Counted from the first letter of the stretch, positions 51,853 through 61,979 are shown. The stretch: DNA of 64,000 nucleotides from Roseiarcus sp963813195 (GCA_963813195.1 CAWEYC010000022.1:83684-147683), one strand, 5' to 3'. Made by a program: numbers and translations. Notes: a model not told the origin generated them from the sequence alone.

Positions 51853-52045
51853 GCGGACTGTGCGGGATTTCGATCGCGACCTAGATTTGACCGCTCCAGG
51901 ACGCCGCTTGCTGTCATCAGGCAGGCGGCCATCTCGCCCAGTCCCTCGCCGCCATGTTTGAAGATTCTCTCGCCGATCTTGCGGCCGTCGTCGTCGGTCA
52001 GAAAACGCAGTGGCTCTGGCCTCCCCAGTCGACCGCGGGTACCAT
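51853..52045 (-). pseudogene. IS110-family transposase remnant, 5' part
   Basis: From the ATG at 52045, VPAVDWGGQSHCVF and, after a one-base shift, LTDDDGRKIGERIFKHGGEGLGEMAACLMTASG match the N-terminus of IS110 transposases (the DWG...H...VF catalytic start). The sequence joins the 3' part exactly when the IS66 element and one copy of the duplication are removed (AIEIPH joins SPLVNT). Confidence 0.8.
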
Positions 52046-52434
52046 TGTCTTTGATCGCTCTTCGCCCGCCTCCCAGTCCAATGTCGCGCCACCGCAACCT
52101 TCGCCGGTCAGTGTACTGGCGCTCGGTGCGCGCGCTGCGCATCCGGCGCGAACCCCCACGGGGTGTCGATCGCAGCCAATCCATCTAGGCACGTTTCCCC
52201 CAGGTGACTGGGTCACAGGGGGCGATGGGTCGCTCTCGACGGATTGGCTTGGTTTCGAGAAGCTACGCCACTTCGGGCAGTCGTCCGTCGGTCACGCTAC
52301 GTTCCGCTTCGCGTCATTCCGCTGCGTGCGTTCCAGAACCCGGGAGAGAAAGGTACAGGGGGGGCGGACACCTAGGCCGGTTCGGTCTGTTTGCTGCTAA
52401 ATGACCATTCGGAGCGAATCAGCGAGGAGGATGC

Positions 52435-54783
52435 ATGTCGGATGGCTCTCAGATTGTCGAAGCCTACCTTCGGCGGATGGCTGAAATCCGTTCCACGGGC
52501 GCAGCGACAAGCGAGACGTCGTATTACGGTGCCTTGGAAAATCTGATGAACGCTGTGGGGCGGCAACTCAGGCCTCGCGTCGTCGCAAATGGCCAAATCC
52601 GCAACCAGGGCGCTGGACACCCCGATTTCGGCCTCTACACGCAAGCACAGTTTCGAGGCGGCGAGCCGATGGGTGCGGGGGCCGCACCCGAACGCGGGGT
52701 CGTCGAAGTCAAAGGACTTGCCGACGAGACATGGGTTACGGCTGCTACATCGCAAATCTCGCGATACTGGGAACGCTACGGCCTCGTGCTCGTGACCAAT
52801 TACCGGTCATTCCTCCTTATCGGCCGGGACCACGACGGACAACCGGTGCGCCTGGAAGGTTTCAACCTGTCAGCGAACGACACGGCGTTCTGGGCCGCCT
52901 GTGCCGCGCCGCATCGAACAGCAGAACAGGTCAGCGGTGCGTTCGTCGATTACCTGCGGCGCACGCTTGCCTATCTTGCTCCTTTGACCCGGCCCGCCGA
53001 CCTGGCGTGGTTTCTCGCCTCTTACGCCCGCGACGCGCTCCGGCGGATCGAGAGCCACACAAACCTCCCCGCGCTAGAAACCGTCCGCGGCGGCCTGGAG
53101 CAGGCGCTTGGGTTGCGTTTCGACAACGCCAGGGGCGAACATTTCTTCCGTTCGACCCTCGTGCAGACGATCTTCTACGGCATCTTTAGTGCCTGGGTAC
53201 AATGGGCGCGCGATCAGTCTCCTGGCGGTTCGGCCGCCCGATTTGATTGGCACGCGGCAGGGTGGTCGCTTCACGTTCCGATGGTTCGCACCCTGTTCGA
53301 CCAGGTGGCGACGCCATCGCGCCTAGGCCCGCTGGGCCTGGTCGAAATGCTTAACTGGACGGGAGACGCCCTGAATCGCGTGGACCGTTCAGCGTTTTTT
53401 GAGGCCTTCGACGAAGGACTGGCGGTCCAATATTTCTACGAGCCGTTCCTTGAACACTTTGATCCTACACTGAGAAAACAGCTCGGCGTCTGGTACACGC
53501 CGCCCGAGATTGTGCGCTACATGGTCGAACGCGTCGATACCGCGCTGAGAACTGAACTCGGCCTCGCTGATGGCCTCGCTGATCCGCATGTGCATATTCT
53601 GGACCCCTGCTGCGGCACGGGGTCCTTTCTGGTCGAAACGCTGCGTCTCATCGCCGATCGCCTTCGCGAGCGCGGCGAGGATGCGCTGCTCGGGCATGAT
53701 CTGAAGCACGCCGCAATGCACCGGGTTTTCGGCTTCGAGATCCTGCCTGCTCCATTTGTGGTCGCCCATTGGCAGATCGGCATGTTGCTAGCAGCGGCGG
53801 GAGCGTCGTTGGCGGAGGACGAGCGTGCCGCCGTCTATCTCACCAATTCGTTGACAGGGTGGCTGCCGCCTCAGGGACCGAGACAGCAACTGCTCATGCC
53901 GGAACTGGAGCCGGAGCGCGATGCGGCGGAACGCGTAAAGCGGGTGGCGCCTATCCTCGTTGTATTGGGAAACCCTCCTTACAATGCTTATGGTGGCGTG
54001 AGCCCCGAGGAGGAAGAAGGGTTGGTGGAGCCATACAAACAAGGACTTCGTGCCAACTGGGGAATCAGAAAATACAACCTCGACGAACTCTACGTGCGGT
54101 TCTTGCGCGTGGCTGAGCGGCGCATCGTCGAAGGTTCTGGACGCGGCATCATCAGTTACATTTCCAGCTACTCCTATCTCAGCGACCCGTCCTTCGTCGT
54201 TGTGCGGCAGCACTTGCTTGATGGCTTCGATTCGATTTGGATTGATTGCCTGAACGGCGACAGCCGCGAGACTGGCAAACGAACCCCGTCTGGCGATCCG
54301 GACCCATCCGCTTTTTCCACCGCCACGAGCGACGGCATCAGGTTAGGTACAGCGGTTGGTATGTTCGTGCGGCGGGGCAGTGACAGACGTGAACCGGTTG
54401 TCCGCTACAGAGATTTTTGGGGTGCCCGTAAAAGGGAGGAGTTGCTTAAGAGCTTAAACGTCCCGGCGATCGACCAATCCTATGAAGCTGCCTCGCCGCG
54501 GCATTCCACCCGGTATAATTTTCGCCCGCAAGGCGCGGACAATGACTACACGGTCTGGCCAGATCTCATCGCGCTCGCCGAGGCAGAGCCGTTCAGCGGA
54601 TTGGCCGAGATGCGCCGGGGCGCGCTCATTGATAATGACCGGGCAGCGCTTGAACAGCGCATGAGACGATATTTCAATCCGGGATTGAGCTTCGACACGG
54701 TCCGCGCAACCAACAGCGGACCCGTTGAGGATGCCGCCGCCTTCAATGCAAGAATAGCTCGGGATCGAAATCTTGGTGCGTGA
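52435..54783 (+). CDS. Single-chain restriction-modification enzyme, nuclease + methyltransferase part (frame 1)
   Basis: The 782-residue product starts with a PD-(D/E)xK nuclease-like domain (GHPDFGLYTQ near residue 61; GVVEVKGL near 91). A helical linker follows. The N6-adenine methyltransferase core comes next: YFYEPFLEHFDPTLRKQLGVWYTPPEIVRYMV, SAM motif I ILDPCCGTGSF (about 389) and catalytic motif IV NPPY (about 512). This is the order of type IIG/ISP enzymes without a helicase, which cut and methylate with one polypeptide. The frame ends at 54783 exactly where the target-recognition part starts in a neighbouring frame. Confidence 0.85.
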   Translation: MSDGSQIVEAYLRRMAEIRSTGAATSETSYYGALENLMNAVGRQLRPRVVANGQIRNQGAGHPDFGLYTQAQFRGGEPMGAGAAPERGVVEVKGLADETWVTAATSQISRYWERYGLVLVTNYRSFLLIGRDHDGQPVRLEGFNLSANDTAFWAACAAPHRTAEQVSGAFVDYLRRTLAYLAPLTRPADLAWFLASYARDALRRIESHTNLPALETVRGGLEQALGLRFDNARGEHFFRSTLVQTIFYGIFSAWVQWARDQSPGGSAARFDWHAAGWSLHVPMVRTLFDQVATPSRLGPLGLVEMLNWTGDALNRVDRSAFFEAFDEGLAVQYFYEPFLEHFDPTLRKQLGVWYTPPEIVRYMVERVDTALRTELGLADGLADPHVHILDPCCGTGSFLVETLRLIADRLRERGEDALLGHDLKHAAMHRVFGFEILPAPFVVAHWQIGMLLAAAGASLAEDERAAVYLTNSLTGWLPPQGPRQQLLMPELEPERDAAERVKRVAPILVVLGNPPYNAYGGVSPEEEEGLVEPYKQGLRANWGIRKYNLDELYVRFLRVAERRIVEGSGRGIISYISSYSYLSDPSFVVVRQHLLDGFDSIWIDCLNGDSRETGKRTPSGDPDPSAFSTATSDGIRLGTAVGMFVRRGSDRREPVVRYRDFWGARKREELLKSLNVPAIDQSYEAASPRHSTRYNFRPQGADNDYTVWPDLIALAEAEPFSGLAEMRRGALIDNDRAALEQRMRRYFNPGLSFDTVRATNSGPVEDAAAFNARIARDRNLGA

Positions 54784-55909
54784 ATCGTTCAATGCCGCTC
54801 AGATAAAGCGGTTTGCCATGTTTCCGCTCGACAACCGCTGGTGTTATCATACCAACAAGGCTGGTCTCTGGAATCGCTCGCGTCCGGAGCTTGCCACACA
54901 CGCGGAACGCGACAACGTGTTTCTAGTCAGCCGCATGATGGCGGAGCGTCCCCAAGAGGGGCTGCCTGTATTTCCCACAAAAATCCTGCCCGACTATCAT
55001 TTGCTGCGCCCAAACATCCGCGCGTTCCCGACGCGCATACATGAGATTGACGCTGAGCAGGGCGAGCTACTCGCAACAACACGTGGTGATCGGGCAAACC
55101 TTTCCGCCGGCGCGCGTCAGTGGCTGCAAGACATTGGCGCGCCCGATCCCGACGCCGATTCCGCAACCGGTGCCGCTCCGTGGCTTCATGCCTTAGCGGT
55201 ATGCTGTTCTCCGGTCTGGTTGGACGAGAACCGGGCCGCCATCCTGGGCGGCTGGCCACGATTTCCACTACCATCGACGCTCGCTGGACTTCGCGCCTCG
55301 GCCTCGCTTGGCGCGCGCGTTGCCGCGTTGCTCGACACCGACGAGCCGGTGGCAGGCGTAACGGCCGGGCAGATGGCAGCTCCTTACTCCATCTTCGGCA
55401 GGCTCATTCGTCGGGGAGGTGGCTCGCTCGGCGCACCCGAACTCGCGGTTACCGTTGGCTGGGGAAGAGGCGGCTCCGGTCAGCCTGTCATGCCTGGCCA
55501 GGGGCGCATCGTTGAACGCGACACTTACGCCAACGAAGAATTGAGCCAAATTGCGCAAGCGACAGCGACACTGGGAGAGGACACCCAGACGCTGGTCGAA
55601 CGTCTCGGGCCGCCCGTCGACGTTTGGCTGAATGATGTCGCTTATTGGCAAACCGTGCCCGCCTCGGTTTGGTCATTTACCATCGGCGGCTATCAGGTGT
55701 TCAAGAAATGGCTTTCCTACCGAGAACTCGAAGTGCTCGGCCGCGCGCTAACCGCCACTGAAGCGCGGGAGGCCAGCGGCATAATCAAACGCTTGACGGC
55801 ACTCGTGCTGATGCAACCCCAGTTGGATCGGAATTATCGTGACGTGCGCGCGACGGCTTTTCCCTGGGGTATCCGGACGGCTGCGGCCGACATCGAAGTA
55901 GTTGGCTAA
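54773..55909 (+). CDS. Restriction-modification enzyme, target-recognition part (frame 2)
   Basis: The 378 residues continue the same protein after a one-base shift: SFNAAQIKRFAMFPLDNRWCYHTNKAGLWNRSRPEL follows the methyltransferase as in type ISP/IIG enzymes. The rest is the specificity region (NVFLVSRMMAERPQEG, LPDYHLLRPN, WLNDVAYWQTVPASVWSFTIGGYQVFKKWLSYRE). The overlap with frame 1 is 11 bases and there is no repeat tract that would suggest phase variation. Either a mutation has split one enzyme into two polypeptides or the base is a sequence error. Alone this part has no catalytic site. Confidence 0.82.
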   Translation: MVRESFNAAQIKRFAMFPLDNRWCYHTNKAGLWNRSRPELATHAERDNVFLVSRMMAERPQEGLPVFPTKILPDYHLLRPNIRAFPTRIHEIDAEQGELLATTRGDRANLSAGARQWLQDIGAPDPDADSATGAAPWLHALAVCCSPVWLDENRAAILGGWPRFPLPSTLAGLRASASLGARVAALLDTDEPVAGVTAGQMAAPYSIFGRLIRRGGGSLGAPELAVTVGWGRGGSGQPVMPGQGRIVERDTYANEELSQIAQATATLGEDTQTLVERLGPPVDVWLNDVAYWQTVPASVWSFTIGGYQVFKKWLSYRELEVLGRALTATEAREASGIIKRLTALVLMQPQLDRNYRDVRATAFPWGIRTAAADIEVVG

Positions 55910-56407
55910 GCAGCCGACGGCGCCACGCTGACGCGCGCCATTTGCCCTGACCGTCGAATAAGGGCCGTTTTGTTAGTTCGGACTGGCAGATGCACAACGC
56001 CGCAAGCGATCTTCTCGGCTTCGTGGTCACGAAGAATTTACGAAGCAACGGCTCTGGGCCTTGACGGCGGCTTCGTGGGGCTGAAATCCGTCGTGACTGG
56101 CATGGCCAAGCCGTCGGCGCCGTCGTGAAATCGTGGTCGTTTCGCGGAGAGGACCTGCCAGCTCAACGCATTGAAATCACCCGATAGAAAATCCGTCGCG
56201 AATCGCCCGGCCAGACGGTCGGCGCTCGTTTATGATGCTCATGGGCGGCGCCGGTAGAAGCGTCGACAGCGTGCGTCCGCCATGATGGCCGCGCCCAATT
56301 TTGAAATCGAAGCCTAGTGACATGGTAGTGTAGGCGGGAGACCGCAAAACGCCTGCACGGCGGTCGGTAGTGGGTCAGTTTGAATAAGGCGGCGGAATTG
56401 CGATTTT
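55910..56407. other. 500 bases without a recognised gene
   Basis: Short frames only. A forward stretch at 56060-56110 (GLDGGFVGLKSVVTG) faintly recalls transposase text but cannot be assigned. The region separates the restriction-modification gene from the convergent membrane gene pair. Confidence 0.45.
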
Positions 56408-57418
56408 TTAACGGGGCGCAGCTTCCCCTTCGATATTTGCGTTGCTGGCTCTCTCCCCCAATTGAGCTTTCAAAAACTCGACGCAGTTATCCGCTTTCGT
56501 AATCATCATCGCGGTGAGCTTTTCGCCTCCCCAGATAAGCGCAAGGGGAACAAAGGTAACCGTTAGAAGCATGGTTTCGGTCATACAGAACAGAACATGC
56601 TCGTCGCCCGGACACAGCCACTCAGCGACCGAATGGTACCTGCTCCAGCCTGCCGACGCCATCGCCATGGTCAGAAGGAAGACAGCGGCGATCAGCCATC
56701 CGACTTGGTGAATACGATGATCGGTGCTAGGGGTCGACCTCAAGATCCATCCCCAAAATTTCTTATGAGAAAAAATCATAAGTGCGCATAGGATCGCAGC
56801 AATCCAATAGAATAAATCCACGTCGGAGAAAAATCCCATGCGCTGCGGCGACGACACTACGGGATCATGGAACCCTGCGCTGTCGAGGGCCGCAAACCAA
56901 ATTGCTGTCCCGGCGAGAGCACCTAAGCAAGTCGCTAAGACTTTGTCCAAATTGCTTGCATAGATCCAGCTGTAGCTTCGGAAGCCAATTGTGTTGAGAA
57001 AATCCCCGTCGATTGGTTTCTTCCCGTCTGTTCCAGGCGCACTTGCATTCTTCATCTCACGCAGATTTCCTAGGCGGTATAGGACAGCCCACCGGTCATG
57101 ATTGCAAAGATGATGTGGATTCCCAGCCGCATTTCCAAGCACGTCCAGAAGACCGCTCGCCTTGACGGTTTGCTGAACGTACTCTTCAACGCGAAGTCGA
57201 TGCCGGAAGTTAGGCAGCCCGGCGTATGAAATAGCTATTGCAACCGAAAGCGCAGCAAAGCTTGTTAGCGCCTCCAATGGAGCGGCGCTTTCGGCGCCCT
57301 TAAGCGCTTCAGCGGGGTAGTCTAGCGCGGCTGCCACCGCCAGAACGGCCGAAGTCATCACAACCGCAAAGGCAGCGGTAGCTATCAACCCGACTTTGAG
57401 GGCGCCCCCGCGCTTCAT
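56408..57418 (-). CDS. Six-helix membrane protein of unknown function
   Basis: The 336-residue protein has about six transmembrane segments (residues 8-33, 50-68, 160-184, 204-222, 240-262, 280-305) and a soluble loop between the second and third (about 70-155, RLRVEEYVQQTVKASGLLDVLGN). The C-terminal 30 residues are cytosolic. I know no family. It follows the 182-residue gene by 19 bases and is surely co-transcribed. A membrane protein paired with a small soluble partner inside a defence island fits an effector/sensor pair, but this is speculation. Confidence 0.7.
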   Translation of the reverse strand: MKRGGALKVGLIATAAFAVVMTSAVLAVAAALDYPAEALKGAESAAPLEALTSFAALSVAIAISYAGLPNFRHRLRVEEYVQQTVKASGLLDVLGNAAGNPHHLCNHDRWAVLYRLGNLREMKNASAPGTDGKKPIDGDFLNTIGFRSYSWIYASNLDKVLATCLGALAGTAIWFAALDSAGFHDPVVSSPQRMGFFSDVDLFYWIAAILCALMIFSHKKFWGWILRSTPSTDHRIHQVGWLIAAVFLLTMAMASAGWSRYHSVAEWLCPGDEHVLFCMTETMLLTVTFVPLALIWGGEKLTAMMITKADNCVEFLKAQLGERASNANIEGEAAPR

Positions 57419-57437
57419 CGAACGTTTTCGGATCTAT

Positions 57438-57986
57438 TTAGTTCTTCGCGTTCATACGAATTGGGTGCGAAACCTGCCACAGGCGATCAAAAATTGACGT
57501 CAGGTTCTTTGCCTGCTTCTTGTCCGATTCCGCAGGTGAGAAGGATGCAACCGCAGCTGCGCGACCGCGATCCTCTTCAAACCGAAAACCGTAGTCATCC
57601 ATAATGAGGAAATTGAAGCGATATCTCTTGATCCAGTCCAGCGGTACCGATCGCATCTCAAACTTCTTGTTGTCATGCAAAGCCGAAACAAGGGGATGCT
57701 GAGCCCAATCGAAGTTGCCCTCTGGATCAAAGAGCGGGGACTCTACGAGTATGCTCGTGCTGTGCTCCGGGTCGGCCATAAAAATTCGCGCCGATTCAAC
57801 CAAGGATCCTTGCGCGTAGCAGGACGGATCGAGGCGTGAGGACAGAATTTTTATGGCACTCCGCGCGCCGTTGAAGGCCTCCTGCACGATCACGCCCGCA
57901 TGATCAATATCGGCGTTGAGAAACATCTCTCCGGTCCGCTGCAAAATCGCCTCACGGACACGTTCCCGATATTGTTCGAGCGCCAT
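57438..57986 (-). CDS. Small soluble protein, possibly phospholipase-D-like fold without HKD
   Basis: The 182-residue product begins with a helix (ALEQYRERVREAILQRTGEMF), then an alpha/beta part with VIVQEAFNGARSAIKILSSRLDPSCY, a long insertion and RYRFNFLIMDDYGFRFEEDRGRAAAVASFSPAE. The last block resembles the region of catalytically inactive PLD-like domains. No HxK motif is present, so hydrolysis by that mechanism is unlikely. ATG at 57986 is preferred over an upstream ATG at 58016. First gene of a two-gene operon with the membrane protein. Confidence 0.6.
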   Translation of the reverse strand: MALEQYRERVREAILQRTGEMFLNADIDHAGVIVQEAFNGARSAIKILSSRLDPSCYAQGSLVESARIFMADPEHSTSILVESPLFDPEGNFDWAQHPLVSALHDNKKFEMRSVPLDWIKRYRFNFLIMDDYGFRFEEDRGRAAAVASFSPAESDKKQAKNLTSIFDRLWQVSHPIRMNAKN

Positions 57987-58327
57987 CGCCAGCCCCACGG
58001 CAAAGAACCACTTCACGCAAACGCGCGAAACGCTCTACGTTAGAGCGGGTTTCGCCCGAATTCGTTTACGATCCGTTAAATTCATTGTAGATTTCGACGC
58101 CCGCTCCGGCTTGGGCCAGGCAGGTCCTCCCATTTTCCGCATCTCGCGTAGACTTCAGCGGACCCTATAAGTGCAATTGGAGCGGCGTCAAGCTGCTTTC
58201 TATATAACCGTACGGCGACGTGGAATTAGCGCTATCAAGCCGATTTGGTCGTTCCCCTCCCGTTTGTGGTTCGGCCAATCGCCTCGTCATCCCTGCAATG
58301 AGGAAGGTGCGCGGTGCTGGCGGCGGC
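57987..58327. other. 340 bases upstream of the two-gene operon, no gene
   Basis: This is probably the promoter region of the 57438-57986 gene. No recognised coding sequence or repeat. Confidence 0.4.
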
Positions 58328-58470
58328 CTAAGTCCCTTCCCACGTCTCAAGTACGTCAACCACATCCGCAACTTCCCAAAGGCGATCTGTGACTCCAGCG
58401 GCCATCGCGGGAGGCGTCTTCAGCCTCTTATGGATATGAACAAAATTGTAATAGAGGGCGATGCGGGCAC
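58328..58470 (-). pseudogene. Transposase C-terminal fragment (IS1-like)
   Basis: IALYYNFVHIHKRLKTPPAMAAGVTDRLWEVADVVDVL is the well-conserved C-terminus of a DDE transposase group annotated as IS1-like in Rhizobiales (YNFVRIHK...TPAMAAGVTD). About 45 residues remain; everything upstream is unrelated. Confidence 0.65.
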
Positions 58471-58895
58471 CGACGGGGAATGGATCGCCGACGTGCATTG
58501 GTTGAATCGGCGCGCGCTGGTTCGTGTCGTCATCGTTGTTTTCATCGTTTCCTCCAGCGGCTACGGTCCTTCGGATTCGCTCTGTGGTAGCGATCTTCCC
58601 CGTAACCAGAAATAGCCGCGCGGGTTTCGGTCTCGGCGTAGAGTTGCTCTTTGAACGACGGCCGGCTCGGGAGATCCGGACCATAGCGCAACTCAAACTC
58701 GGCGGCTGCCCGAACGGCAAACTCCTTGGGATGGAGGTCATCGACACATGTAATTCCTTACAGACAAACCGCGGCTGATGGTGGTCATCGATGGCGATGA
58801 TCGACGTCAGAACACGGCGCTCATCGCCCTCGAAAACGAATCCATGCGTGGGCGTATCGGCGGGGGGCGCGATACTCAACATCACGCTTCTCTGC
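58471..58895. other. 425 bases of eroded sequence
   Basis: A minus-strand stretch ending at 58542 reads DDLHPKEFAVRAAAEFELRYGPDLPSRPSF, which looks like protein but has no start codon in frame. No family can be named. Confidence 0.35.
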
Positions 58896-59021
58896 TTATC
58901 CGCCGATCAACGCGTGCATCGCAAACTCGCGATCTTCGTTGAATCCGCCGCAAAGGGCGTGAATCGTGCCGGCCGCCATGTGGCGAATGCGGTTAAAGAT
59001 ATCTGCGATGAAGAAGTTCAT
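58896..59021 (-). CDS. Possible very small protein, 41 residues
   Basis: ATG at 59021 follows a good AGGAG and overlaps the stop of an upstream frame (ATGA) that reads IFIPIAILCAYGVIRAEDE, a single membrane-helix type peptide without a clear start. The product NFFIADIFNRIRHMAAGTIH, then ALCGGFNEDREFAMHALIGG, is unrecognised. It could be a remnant of a small-gene operon. Confidence 0.3.
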   Translation of the reverse strand: MNFFIADIFNRIRHMAAGTIHALCGGFNEDREFAMHALIGG

Positions 59022-59319
59022 TGTGCTCCTTTCTCGTCGCTCGTTTGCCTCTCGTCCTCTGCTCGAATAACCCCATATGCGCAGAGGATGGCGATGGGAA
59101 TGAAGATTACCCGTTACAAGAGGGCGCCTGTCATGCGTGTCCGTTGGTCCCCGAGACACCCTGCGAATCGCGAAATACGCGGTTGGATCGAGGGCTGCTG
59201 GTGAGGACAGTTCTTGGCGATGGATATCCTTTGTTGGCCTAGTTCCATTGCGTTTGCCGGAACCCTGCGGCTCATTCCAGCAGACGCAAGGTTCGCCACC
59301 GAGCGACTGCCTCGACAGA

Positions 59320-61325
59320 TTACACACTCGCAATCTTCTGGTTAATCGCCCGGATTACCAGCTCCGCCCGTCCGAGCGTCGCTTCGATCCCCGGATCATT
59401 CCCGTCGAGCACACCCGGGTTGCGGATGAGCCAGTCCGCCGGAGTGAAGTGATCAAAATCCGGAGTATTCGGCGGAAGCAGCTTGAACGCCGCCTCCACC
59501 CGCTTGACCAGCCGAGTCACGCCAGGGGCCGCCGCCATCAGCCCGCCAATCGACAGCTTGTCGGCGGCCCTAAGTTCGAAGGCCTCGTTCACCACCCCAA
59601 GGTAGAGGTCGGGATCAAAGATGTCTTCGACATCCGCCTCCTGGACGCCCAGTACCTCCGCGAAAGTCATCAGCCGACCGTCCTTGATCACCTGCGAACG
59701 GCGCAGTGCGTCAAGCTTCTTGCGATCGGACAGCGAGAAATCCGTGATAACGGCGATCTCCAGGTTCGCCCCCGAGAAGAGCGAAATGAAGGATTGAATC
59801 TTGTCGATTCCGCCCGCAGGGCAGATCGTCCACCGCCGGTCGAGCGCGGTGCGTCGGCGCCGACGAAGCTGCTCCGAAAACGCCTTGAGGAACAGGATGT
59901 CGCCGGGCCCCTCAACCAGCAGGGTGTTGCGGCCCATGAAGAGCGTCTGCGTGACGTCGTACCCGAGCGCGCCTTGCAAGGGGAAAAGCGTGTCGGGGTC
60001 CGTGGCAAGCACGTCCTCCCGCACTTTGGTCCCCTTGGTCATCCACGGGCCGTTTGGCCGCGACGGGAATAGCTGGTCTTCTACGATTCGCGACTTCATC
60101 AGGTCGTCGGCAGGCACCATGAAAGGCGAGTGGGTCGAATAGATGAGCTGATGTTCGGGCGTGATCTTGTCGGCGAAGTACCGCAGCAGGTCGGCCTGCG
60201 CCTTGCCGTGCAGCGTCAGGCCAGGCTCGTCGAGAAGGAGCGCCACCCGTCCGCCCAACTTGCGCACCTGGGCGAACCTCACAAGGAAGGAAAAGAACCA
60301 GATGAATCCGGCGCTTCGCTCCGAGAACGGAACGCTGACGCGATGCACGGTGTTCCTAACGCGGGCCCGGGCGATCGTACCGGCATTCAACGGCAGCGGG
60401 TCGCCGCTCTCTGCTTTGGTGAAACGGATTTCGATGTCGAGGTGCGGGTTCTGGGTCCAGTATTCGCGAAGCTGGTCGGTGATCTCGTTAGACGCGGCTT
60501 CGCACTTGGCGTTCAGGGATTCGTAGGTGGATGAGCCGCGGATCTCGTCGATCGAGGTGCCCGCAAACTCCAGGAAGTCGAGAAACACCGTTTCTCCGAC
60601 TTCCAGCTTCCGCGACTGGTTCGGCGCAAACGCGTGCAATCGGTCCGCGCCCGTGCCTGTGATGTCATCGACGCGTATGTCGCCAACCATCCGGTCGTAA
60701 TGCGAGAAAAACATGAACAGAGGCAGGCGTGGGCTCCAGCAGGGGCCTCACCTGGCTCGCCAGATTCCCGTTCGGAATGGATCGCAGCCTTTGCAGCAGA
60801 GCCGTGTGGTTGCCTGTTGGTGTCTCCAAAGACTCCAGCAACTTTCGCAACGCGTCGATGCTTTCACCAGCGAGCGCGCCGCGCTCCTCGGGGTTGAGCT
60901 GCGCCTCGTCAATCAGGAAGGCGATCGCCGCAGACTCGTCGACGGGCAGCGTCCACTTGGCGCTCTTGTCAGCATAGCGACGCGTCACAATTACCGGCTG
61001 GTTCTTGATCAGCGTCCCCGGCCCCAGCTTTGCCTCGACCTCCGCGACCTCCTCCGGTTCTGGCAGCCACCACGTCTTGGCAACAATGGCCTCCCCGTCC
61101 GGATGCCGTGCGGAATACGACGTCAGGAATCGACGTGGGTAGTCGCGCTCCTTGTCATAGACAATCGGAGTCAACGGGTGCGGGTTGATGCCGGCGATCG
61201 CATGCAGGATCGCCGTCTTTCCTGCCTCGTTCTTGCCGACGAGGCATACCATGTCGTCGACAGCAAACTCTCCGGAGTCTCTCGACGCTGCGATAGTTCG
61301 TGACCTGCGCCCTGATCAGCTTCAT
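59320..61325 (-). pseudogene. OLD-like AAA ATPase/nuclease with two frameshifts
   Basis: Three frames read in order give one ATPase: KLIRAQVTNYRSVE from the ATG at 61325; then DSGEFAVDDMVCLVGKNEAGKTAILHAI (Walker A) to LLEP; then RLPLFMFFSHYDRMVGDIRVDD to the stop at 59320. The last part includes ALLLDEPGLTLHG (Walker B), YSTHSPFMVP and a toprim-like region NTLLVEGPGDILFLKAF, AVITDFS. OLD-family proteins combine an ABC-type ATPase with a toprim nuclease in phage defence. Each shift equals one extra A on the coding strand, near 61281 and near 60708. If these are sequence errors the protein is a normal 667 residues. Confidence 0.82.
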
Positions 61326-61739
61326 GTGTCAAGCCCCCAATTCCCGCCGGCTCGGCCAGCTTCGACAACCAGGCTCTCACGCGAATTATTGGTTCTCAAT
61401 GGGCGAACAGAGAATTCCTGCTCAGTTTCTTCATGTGTGCAGTCGCGGTTCACGAACTTCTCGGGCTTTTGGAGGGCGGTCAGGCCATCGGAGGTTGTGG
61501 TCGACCGCTTCACCCCGCCGACCAAGCACCCGATGTGGACGCTCACGCTCCTAACATGCGGTGATTGGGTTTCGCGCCCCGCGATGGCGAACACCTGCAT
61601 CGGGTGAGAACCGAATTTGGTTCTCCGCATGGCGCTCCCTTCGTACCAGCGTCTGCTACGTGCACCGACCGGGTCGGGGAAGGGGAAAGTGCAACGCACC
61701 GTCCCGGCGGATCGGTGTCCGTATCTCGCGCAGCCCGGA
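61326..61739. other. 414 bases upstream of the OLD-like gene, no recognised gene
   Basis: Overlapping short frames on both strands lack recognisable products. This is likely the promoter side of the OLD-like gene plus debris. Confidence 0.4.
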
Positions 61740-61979
61740 TCAGCAATGCTGTAGGCGACGCCCCGCTTTCCGCTCTGCTAAGGTGGGTGCCGGAGAGTAC
61801 AAATACGCTCTCCCGAAGCAAGCCGAGCGGGCCTCCTCCTCGTCGAGTTTCTTCAGTATCTCGACGCCCTTGTCGCCGTAAATACTCCAGAAAGTGAATT
61901 CGATCTCTCCAGGTACTGGAATGTATTCGAGCGAAGGATTTGCCGCACACGCGGCCGCACGCCGTCGTTGCTCTTCCAT
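61740..61979 (-). CDS. Possible small hypothetical protein, 79 residues
   Basis: From ATG at 61979: EEQRRRAAACAANPSLEYIPVPGEIEFTFWSIYGDKG, then EILKKLDEEEARSACFGRAYLYSP. Composition and codons look coding, but no family is recognised and no clear ribosome binding site is seen. Confidence 0.4.
   Translation of the reverse strand: MEEQRRRAAACAANPSLEYIPVPGEIEFTFWSIYGDKGVEILKKLDEEEARSACFGRAYLYSPAPTLAERKAGRRLQHC

Noticed and set aside
54760..54790. Phase-variable tract in the restriction-modification gene
   Set aside because: No homopolymer or short tandem repeat is present at the frame change.
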